A DNA stretch of 64,000 bases from an uncultured Paracoccaceae bacterium (lineage in GTDB: Bacteria; Pseudomonadota; Alphaproteobacteria; Rhodobacterales; Rhodobacteraceae). Positions 57,684 through 64,000 of this stretch are shown here, piece by piece. Position 1 is the first letter of the stretch; each line of letters opens with the position of its first letter. Where the stretch lies: positions 17,135 through 81,134 of the forward strand of contig CALJZN010000003.1 of NCBI GenBank assembly GCA_937983405.1, read 5' to 3'. The notes under the pieces are model-generated. The model was given only the letters and a program-made list of their open reading frames with translations, had not been told where the DNA came from and ran no database searches. Made by a program: the position numbers and the translations under genes.

Positions 57684-59645
57684 CTACTCGGCCGCGACCT
57701 CGCGCGGTTCGGCCAGCGCGACGATGTCGAGCATGATGCGGTTGATCTCGAAATCCTTGGGCGTGTAGACCGCCGCCACCCCCATGCCGCGCAGCGCCGC
57801 CGCGTCGGCCCCGGGGATGATCCCGCCCACCACCACCGGCAGGCCGGAAAGCCCCGCGGTGCGCAGGCGGTCCATCACCTCGGCGATCAGCGGCAGATGG
57901 CTGCCCGACAGGATCGACAGGCCCACCACATGCGGCCCCTCCTCGAGCGCGATGCGCACGATCTCCTCGGGCGTCATCCGGATGCCGCCATAGACGATCT
58001 CCATGCCGCAGTCGCGGGCCCGCGCGGCGATCTGCTCGGCGCCGTTGGAATGTCCGTCGAGCCCGGGCTTGCCCACCAACAGCTTCAGCCGCCGCCCCAG
58101 CCGCGCCGAGACGGCATCGACTGCCGCACGCACGGCCTCGAGCCCCTCGGTACGGTTCGAGGGCGCGCGGCTCACCCCGGTGGGTGCGCGGTATTCGCCG
58201 AAGACGGCCCGCACCACCGCGCCCCATTCGCCGGTGGTCGCCCCCGCCTTCGCCGCGGCGATCGAGGGTGGCATGATGTTGCCCCCGCTCGCCGCCGCCG
58301 CCCGCAGCGCCTCGAGCGCGGCGCGCACCGCGGCCTCGTCGCGCCCCGCCCGCCAGGCGTGCAGCCGCGCGATCTGGTCGGCCTCGGCAGCGGCGTCGAC
58401 GACCATGATCGCCGTCTCGCCGGTGGCAAGCGGGCTCGGCTCGGTCGTGGTGAAGCGGTTGACGCCCACCACCACGGTCTCGCCCCGCTCGATCCGTGCG
58501 ATCCGCTCGGCGTTGGCCTCGACAAGGCGCGCCTTCATGTAGCCGATCGCCTCGACCGCGCCGCCCATCGCCTCGATCTGCGCGAGCTCGGCGCGCGCGG
58601 CGGCCTTGAGCGCCTCGACCTTCGCCGCCACGGCGGGGTTGCCGTCGAAGAGGTCGGGATACTCGAGCAGATCGGTCTCGTAGGCGAGGATCTGCTGCAT
58701 CCGCAGCGACCACTGCTGGTCCCAGGGTCGCGGCAGGCCCAGCGCCTCGTTCCACGCGGGCAGCTGCACGGCCCGGGCGCGGGCGTTGCGCGACAGCGTC
58801 ACCGCCAGCATCTCGAGCACGATGCGCACGACGTTGTTTTCCGGCTGCGGTTCGGTCAGGCCCAGGCTGTTGACCTGCACGCCGTAGCGGAAGCGGCGGT
58901 GGCGTTCGTCGGCGACGCCATATCGGTCGCGGGTGAGCTCGTCCCAGAGTTCGGCGAAGGCCCGCATCTTGCACATCTCGGTCACGAAGCGGATGCCTGC
59001 GTTGACGAAGAAGCTGATGCGCCCGACCATCTCGGGAAACTGCGCGGGCGCCACCTTGGCCTTCAGGTCGTCCAGCACCGCGACAGCGGTCGCCAGCGCG
59101 AAGGCCAGCTCCTGCTCGGGCGTCGCGCCGGCCTCCTGCAGATGGTAGGAGCAGACGTTCATCGGGTTCCATTTCGGCAGATGCGCCTGCGTCCAGGCGG
59201 CGACGTCGGTGATCATCCGCAGGGACGGCTTCGGCGGGCAGATGTAGGTGCCGCGGCTGAGATATTCCTTGATGATGTCGTTCTGCACCGTGCCCTGCAG
59301 GGCGCGGATGTCGGCCCCCTGCTCCTCGGCCACCGCGACATAGAGCGCGAGCAGCCAGGGCGCGGTGGCGTTGATCGTCATCGAGGTGTTCATCCGCTCG
59401 AGCGGGATGTCCCGGAACAGGATGCGCATGTCGCCCAGATGCGCGACCGGCACGCCCACCTTGCCGACCTCGCCGCGGGCCAGCACATGGTCGCTGTCGT
59501 AACCGGTCTGCGTGGGCAGATCGAAGGCCACCGACAGCCCCGTCTGCCCCTTGGCCAGGTTGGTGCGGTAGAGCGCGTTCGAGGCCGCGGCGGTGGAGTG
59601 GCCGGCGTAGGTGCGGAAAAGCCAGGGCTTGTCTTTCTCGGTCAT
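57684..59645 (-). CDS. ecm: Ethylmalonyl-CoA mutase (B12-dependent)
   Basis: From MTEKDKPWLFRTYAGHSTAAASNALYRTNLAKGQTGLSVAFDLPTQTGYDSDH; C-terminal B12 domain KLLVGKPGLDGHSNGAEQIAARARDCGMEIVYGGIRMTPEEIV; divergent from ccr. Confidence 0.93.
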   Translation of the reverse strand: MTEKDKPWLFRTYAGHSTAAASNALYRTNLAKGQTGLSVAFDLPTQTGYDSDHVLARGEVGKVGVPVAHLGDMRILFRDIPLERMNTSMTINATAPWLLALYVAVAEEQGADIRALQGTVQNDIIKEYLSRGTYICPPKPSLRMITDVAAWTQAHLPKWNPMNVCSYHLQEAGATPEQELAFALATAVAVLDDLKAKVAPAQFPEMVGRISFFVNAGIRFVTEMCKMRAFAELWDELTRDRYGVADERHRRFRYGVQVNSLGLTEPQPENNVVRIVLEMLAVTLSRNARARAVQLPAWNEALGLPRPWDQQWSLRMQQILAYETDLLEYPDLFDGNPAVAAKVEALKAAARAELAQIEAMGGAVEAIGYMKARLVEANAERIARIERGETVVVGVNRFTTTEPSPLATGETAIMVVDAAAEADQIARLHAWRAGRDEAAVRAALEALRAAAASGGNIMPPSIAAAKAGATTGEWGAVVRAVFGEYRAPTGVSRAPSNRTEGLEAVRAAVDAVSARLGRRLKLLVGKPGLDGHSNGAEQIAARARDCGMEIVYGGIRMTPEEIVRIALEEGPHVVGLSILSGSHLPLIAEVMDRLRTAGLSGLPVVVGGIIPGADAAALRGMGVAAVYTPKDFEINRIMLDIVALAEPREVAAE

Positions 59646-60104
59646 TCCGGGCCTCGCGATGGTTGCGCAACAATCTTGCCTACTCATGCCGGATAGCGGC
59701 AATTTCCTGTCCCGTCAATTCGCCGCAACGCGGCATCCCGGACAGCGCGGCCGCGGCGGCGGAAGTCCCCTGCGCACTCCTGCCGGCCCGGCCGTGTCAG
59801 GCGCCCGGCACGCCGCAGACCCCGGCCTTGCCTTGCGCCCCGGTCGTCGCGCCCGCGCCGGTCAGCTGCCGCCGGGCCGCCCTGCGCGGCTTGGCCGGCG
59901 GCACGCCCGCCCTGTCCCCGCCGCAGCCCGGGCGGATGCGGGGCTTGCGGCGCCGATCGGGCGGCGGCGGGCGGTGGCACCCGGGGGGCTGCCCGCCCCG
60001 GGGCCCGGGTCGGGCCGCCGCTGCGCCCCTGCCGCGCGTCGGGCTTGCCCCCGAGGGATGCAGGCGCGGCGCGCAAGCGGGGTTTTCTGCGCAGGCAAAG
60101 TCAT

Positions 60105-60120
60105 AAAGTTTCAAAACTTT
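60105..60120. promoter_or_regulatory. AT-rich perfect inverted repeat AAAGTTT-CA-AAACTTT upstream of ccr
   Basis: 7-bp arms, 2-bp spacer, in an AT-rich island inside an otherwise GC-rich intergenic region. Confidence 0.5.
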
Positions 60121-60222
60121 GCCCTTCGCCTATTGCATTGTTGCGCCGCCATCGCTATCGGATCGACAGGGGGTTCTGCGCCGCGGCAGACCCCGCGGCA
60201 GGCAGCGCGACAGGAGGCGGCA

Positions 60223-61512
60223 ATGGCGCTCGACATCAAGAAGGGCATCGCGGGCTACGACGCACCGCAGAAGGACCTCTACGCGCTGGGCGAGATGCCG
60301 CCGCTTGGCCATGTGCCGGCGAAGATGCACGCCTGGTGCATCCGCCGCGAACGGCACGGCAACCCCGACACGGCGATGCAGGTCGAGGTGGTGGAGACCC
60401 CGACCCTCGACAGCCAGGAGGTGCTGGTGATGGTGATGGCGGCCGGCGTCAACTACAACGGCGTCTGGGCCTGCCTCGGCCAGCCGATCAGCCCGTTCGA
60501 CGGCCACGGCGCGCCCTACCACATCGCCGGCTCGGATGCCGCGGGGATCGTCTGGGCCGTGGGATCGGCGGTGCGGCGCTGGAAGGTGGGCGACGAGGTG
60601 GTGGTCCACTGCAACCAGGACGACGGCGACGACGAGGAGTGCAACGGCGGCGACCCGATGTTCTCGCCCTCGCAACGCATCTGGGGCTACGAGACGCCGG
60701 ACGGCAGCTTTGCCCAGTTCACCCGGGTGCAGGCGCGCCAGCTGATGCCGCGGCCGCGGCACCTGACCTGGGAGGAGAGCGCCTGCTACACCCTCACCCT
60801 CGCCACCGCCTACCGGATGCTCTTCGGCCACAAGCCGCACGATCTCAAGCCGGGGCAGAACGTGCTGGTCTGGGGCGCGTCGGGGGGCCTCGGTTCCTAT
60901 GCCATCCAGCTTGCCAACACCGCGGGGGCGAACGCGATCGGCGTGATTTCGGACGAGGACAAGCGCGCCTTCGTGATGAACCTCGGCGCCCGGGGGGTCA
61001 TCAACCGCAAGGATTTCAACTGCTGGGGCCAGATGCCCAAGGTGAACACGCCGGAATGGAAGGCCTGGTTCGCCGAGGCGCGCAAGTTCGGCAAGGCGAT
61101 CTGGGACATCACCGGCAAGGGCGTGAACGTCGATGTGGTGTTCGAGCATCCGGGCGAGGCGACCTTCCCGGTCTCGGTCTTCGTGGTCAAGCGCGGGGGC
61201 ATGGTGGTGATCTGCGCCGGCACCACGGGCTTCAACCTGACGATGGACGCCCGCTATCTGTGGATGCACCAGAAGCGCGTGCAGGGCAGCCATTTCGCCA
61301 ACCTGATGCAGGCCTCGGCCGCCAACCGCCTGATGCTCGAGCGCCGGCTCGACCCCTGCATGTCCGAGGTCTTTCCCTGGGCCGAGATCCCGGCCGCCCA
61401 CATGAAGATGCTGCGCAACGAGCACAAGCCGGGCAACATGGCGGTGCTGGTGCAGTCGCCGCGGCCCGGCCTGCGCACCTTCGAGGACGCGCTCGAGGCC
61501 AGCCGCGCCTAG
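60223..61512 (+). CDS. ccr: Crotonyl-CoA carboxylase/reductase
   Basis: From MALDIKKGIAGYDAPQKDLYALGEMPPLGHVPAKMHAWCIRRERHG; NYNGVWACLGQPISPFDGHGAPYHIAGSDAAGIVWAVG; VWGASGGLGSYAIQLA. Confidence 0.96.
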   Translation: MALDIKKGIAGYDAPQKDLYALGEMPPLGHVPAKMHAWCIRRERHGNPDTAMQVEVVETPTLDSQEVLVMVMAAGVNYNGVWACLGQPISPFDGHGAPYHIAGSDAAGIVWAVGSAVRRWKVGDEVVVHCNQDDGDDEECNGGDPMFSPSQRIWGYETPDGSFAQFTRVQARQLMPRPRHLTWEESACYTLTLATAYRMLFGHKPHDLKPGQNVLVWGASGGLGSYAIQLANTAGANAIGVISDEDKRAFVMNLGARGVINRKDFNCWGQMPKVNTPEWKAWFAEARKFGKAIWDITGKGVNVDVVFEHPGEATFPVSVFVVKRGGMVVICAGTTGFNLTMDARYLWMHQKRVQGSHFANLMQASAANRLMLERRLDPCMSEVFPWAEIPAAHMKMLRNEHKPGNMAVLVQSPRPGLRTFEDALEASRA

Positions 61513-61590
61513 CCTCGCTGCGCGGCGGCGGGGCTGACGGCGGAAATCCGGCGTGACCGGGACGCGGCTTCGTGCTTTAGCCTTGGGGGC

Positions 61591-63117
61591 ATGCCCCTGC
61601 CCGCGCTTCAGTTCTCCGACGACCAGGCCCTGGCCTTCGACCGCGTTGCCGCGGCGCTGAAGGGGGCCGGCGTGGACCTTGACGCGCCGGGCCTCGCCCC
61701 GGCGGGCGCGGGGGCGGGGGTGCTTGCGGTCATGGGCAAGGCGGGTTCGGGCAAGACGATGCTGCTGGCCGCGCTGACCCGCGCGCTGGTGGCGGCGGGG
61801 GTCGAGACCGTCTCGGCCGACTGGGAGGGGCGGCGCCGCCGCGACCGCCGTACGCTTGCAGTGCTTGCCCCCACGAACAAGGCCGCAAGCGTGCTGCGCA
61901 GCCAGGGCGTGCCCGCAACCACGATCCACCGCATCCTCTACACCCCGGTCTACGACCCCCAGTACGAGCGTCTGGCCGAGTGGCTGGCCGGGCAGCGGGC
62001 CGAACGCCCGGCGGTGGAGGGGCTGACCGAGGCCGCGCTCGACCGGGCGAAGGCGTTCTACGATGCAGTCCCCTCGATCCCGGGCGCGCTGGCGGCGGCG
62101 GGCCTGCGCGGATCGGACTTCATCAAGGGCTGGAAGCGGCGGGACGAGCCGCTCGACATCGGTTTCGTGGACGAGGCGTCGATGCTCGACGACCGCGGCC
62201 TCGCCGACCTGCGGGAGATCTTCCCCACGCTGGTGCTGTTCGGCGACCCCGCGCAGCTTGCCCCGGTGAACCAGTCGGGCGCGATGGTGTTCGATGCGGT
62301 GCCCGCAGCGCGGCGCCTGTCGCTTGCCCGCATCCACCGCCAGGCCGCCGGCAACCCGATCCTCGACCTCGCCCATGCCCTGGCCGACCCGGAGCTGACC
62401 TTCGAGGCGTTCGAGGACCGCGTGGCCGAGGCCGCCGCGCGCGACCCGCGGGTGGTGGTGGCGCCGCGCGTCTCGGCCGACCTGATGGCGCGCTCGCCCG
62501 TGCTGGTCTGGCGCAACGCGACGCGGGTGCGGCTGATCCAGGCCTTCCGCGCCGCCTTCGGCTGCCCTGCCGATGCGCTTCTGCCGGGCGAGCCGCTGAT
62601 CTGCGACGGCATCGAGCTGCCGTTGAAGCACCGGCGCAAGCGCATCGACCTCGAGGCGCGGGGGCTGATCAAGGGCGCGCAGGTCATCTATCTCGGCCCC
62701 GGCCGCTCGCCCGGCTTCTCGCGGCTGCATGTGGTGGGGGCCGAGCAGCCGCAGGTTTCGGCCGCCTCGATCGTCAAGATCGAGCAGGCCGACGGCGAGG
62801 AGCCGTTCATCCCCTTTGCCGCGCATATGGGCGCGGCCTTCCTGCACGGCGCCGCGGTGACGATCCACAAGGCGCAAGGCTCGCAGTGGGACGAGGTGCA
62901 GGTCTTCGCCCCCGACCTGTTCGCCGCCGCCGCCGCCGGCCGGTCCGAGGCCGGCATTGCGCTGTGGAAGCGCCTGGCCTATGTCGCGATCACAAGGGCG
63001 CAGACCCGGCTCTACTGGGTCACCCGCGCGATGCTCGCCCGCCCGACCCGGCCCCTGGGCATCGACGACCTGCGCGCCCCCGAGGCGACGCTGAGCCTTG
63101 CCGCGCCCGAGGGCTAG
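61591..63117 (+). CDS. RecD-like superfamily 1 ATP-dependent DNA helicase
   Basis: VMGKAGSGKTMLLAAL, APTNKAASVLRSQGVPATTIHRIL, GFVDEASMLDDRGLADL, LFGDPAQLAPV, AVTIHKAQGSQWDEVQVF, LAYVAITRAQTRLYWV. Confidence 0.88.
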   Translation: MPLPALQFSDDQALAFDRVAAALKGAGVDLDAPGLAPAGAGAGVLAVMGKAGSGKTMLLAALTRALVAAGVETVSADWEGRRRRDRRTLAVLAPTNKAASVLRSQGVPATTIHRILYTPVYDPQYERLAEWLAGQRAERPAVEGLTEAALDRAKAFYDAVPSIPGALAAAGLRGSDFIKGWKRRDEPLDIGFVDEASMLDDRGLADLREIFPTLVLFGDPAQLAPVNQSGAMVFDAVPAARRLSLARIHRQAAGNPILDLAHALADPELTFEAFEDRVAEAAARDPRVVVAPRVSADLMARSPVLVWRNATRVRLIQAFRAAFGCPADALLPGEPLICDGIELPLKHRRKRIDLEARGLIKGAQVIYLGPGRSPGFSRLHVVGAEQPQVSAASIVKIEQADGEEPFIPFAAHMGAAFLHGAAVTIHKAQGSQWDEVQVFAPDLFAAAAAGRSEAGIALWKRLAYVAITRAQTRLYWVTRAMLARPTRPLGIDDLRAPEATLSLAAPEG

Positions 63118-63182
63118 GGCCGCGACGGCGCTTCCCATCGCCGCCCCCGCCGCCTAGGATCGCATCCCGAGGAGGGCCGCCC

Positions 63183-63419
63183 ATGACCTGCGTCTTCGTC
63201 CAGTTCCGCTGCACCCCCGGCAAGACCTACGAGGTCGCGACCGCCATCTACGACCGCGAGGTGGTGTCCGAGCTTTACTCCACCTCCGGGGAATACGACC
63301 TGATCGCAAAGGTCTACATTCCCGAGGGGCAGGACGTGGGCCGCTACCTCTCGGAACGGCTGTTCGACATCCCCGGCATCGTGCGCACGCTGACGACCAT
63401 GACCTTCAAGGCGTTCTGA
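63183..63419 (+). CDS. Stand-alone Lrp/AsnC ligand-binding (RAM) domain protein
   Basis: 78 aa MTCVFVQFRCTPGKTYEVATAIYDREVVSELYSTSGEYDLIAKVYIPEGQDVGRYLSERLFDIPGIVRTLTTMTFKAF; no HTH. Confidence 0.87.
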   Translation: MTCVFVQFRCTPGKTYEVATAIYDREVVSELYSTSGEYDLIAKVYIPEGQDVGRYLSERLFDIPGIVRTLTTMTFKAF

Positions 63420-63422
63420 GGC

Positions 63423-64000
63423 ATGGCCGGGGTTCTTGTCGTCACCGGCGCAAGTTCGGGCATCGGCCGGTCGGTGGCGGAAAAGGCGCTGGCGGCCGGC
63501 TGGCGGGTGGCGCTGCTGGCCCGCCGGGCCGGGCTGCTGGCCGCGGTCGCCGCGGGGCGCGACGGCGCCCTGCCGCTGGCCTGCGACGTGGCCGACGAGG
63601 CGCAGGTCGAGGCCGCCTTTGCCGCCGCCCTCGCCCGCTTCGGGCGCATCGACGCGCTGTTCAACAACGCCGGCATCTCCCCCCGGGCGGCCACCATCGA
63701 CGAGCTGTCGGTCGCCGAATGGCGCGCGACGGTCGAGGTGAACCTGACGGGGATGTTCCTGTGCGCGCGGGCGGCGTTCCGGGCAATGCGGGCGCAGGCG
63801 CCGCAGGGCGGGCGAATCGTCAACAACGGCTCGATCTCGGCCCATGTGCCGCGGCCCGGAACGGTCGCCTACACCGCCACCAAGCACGGGGTCACGGGGC
63901 TGACGCGGACGCTGGCGCTGGACGGCCGGCCCTTCGGCATCGCCGCCGGGCAGATCGACATCGGCAACGCGGCGACCGGCATGGCCGAGCGCTTTGCCGC
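63423..64000 (+). CDS. SDR family oxidoreductase (3' end beyond window)
   Basis: MAGVLVVTGASSGIGRSVAEKALAAGWRVALLARR; FNNAGISPRAATIDELSVAEW; NGSISAHVPRPGTVAYTATKHGVTGLTRTL. Confidence 0.9.
   Translation, partial: MAGVLVVTGASSGIGRSVAEKALAAGWRVALLARRAGLLAAVAAGRDGALPLACDVADEAQVEAAFAAALARFGRIDALFNNAGISPRAATIDELSVAEWRATVEVNLTGMFLCARAAFRAMRAQAPQGGRIVNNGSISAHVPRPGTVAYTATKHGVTGLTRTLALDGRPFGIAAGQIDIGNAATGMAERFA

Noticed and set aside
59797-60114. 105-aa minus-strand ORF between ecm and ccr
   Set aside because: Low-complexity composition in a GC-rich intergenic region; no RBS or family resemblance; overlaps the regulatory-looking AT-rich palindrome.

Overview
A 64 kb window of GC-rich alphaproteobacterial chromosome, Rhodobacteraceae-like by gene content (fused MrpAB, FlaF/FlbT flagellar regulators, ethylmalonyl-CoA pathway). 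No rRNA, CRISPR array, transposase or prophage was seen. From left to right it carries: a NitT/TauT-type ABC transporter with amidohydrolase and flavin oxidoreductase genes; ridA, a bactofilin, an aldose 1-epimerase, a DsbD-N-like protein and YqgE/AlgH; a divergent zur-znuCB / znuA zinc locus with two Zur-box-like palindromes; an RND efflux pump pair; moaB and a family-4 uracil-DNA glycosylase; a copA-cueR copper cassette with a secreted PPC-like protein; a NicO/DUF1007 metal pair; hisC overlapping an antisense tRNA-Arg(CCT); a LacI regulator, a glycosyltransferase and waaA; a partial flagellar cluster (flgD, fliK, flgJ-like, flgN-like, flagellin, flaF, flbT, DUF1217, fliI, flgBC-fliE-fliQ-flgFGAH-fliL) that stops at tandem repeats and a tRNA-Tyr; an RlmB-type methyltransferase, a YHS protein, a large DUF4114/RTX protein and an AlgD/Ugd-type dehydrogenase; an mrpABCDEFG operon; a small curli-like pair (CsgH-like plus curlin-repeat protein); divergent ecm/ccr; and a RecD-like helicase, a stand-alone Lrp RAM-domain protein and a partial SDR. 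The points most worth follow-up are the compact curlin locus and the repeats upstream of it, the AT-rich palindrome and shared 10-mer between ecm and ccr, short period-preserving tandem repeats in and around flagellar genes (including a signal peptide built from a 15-bp repeat), the hisC/tRNA overlap, and the His-rich tail on the zinc ABC ATPase. All family calls come from reading translated sequence; no database search was run.
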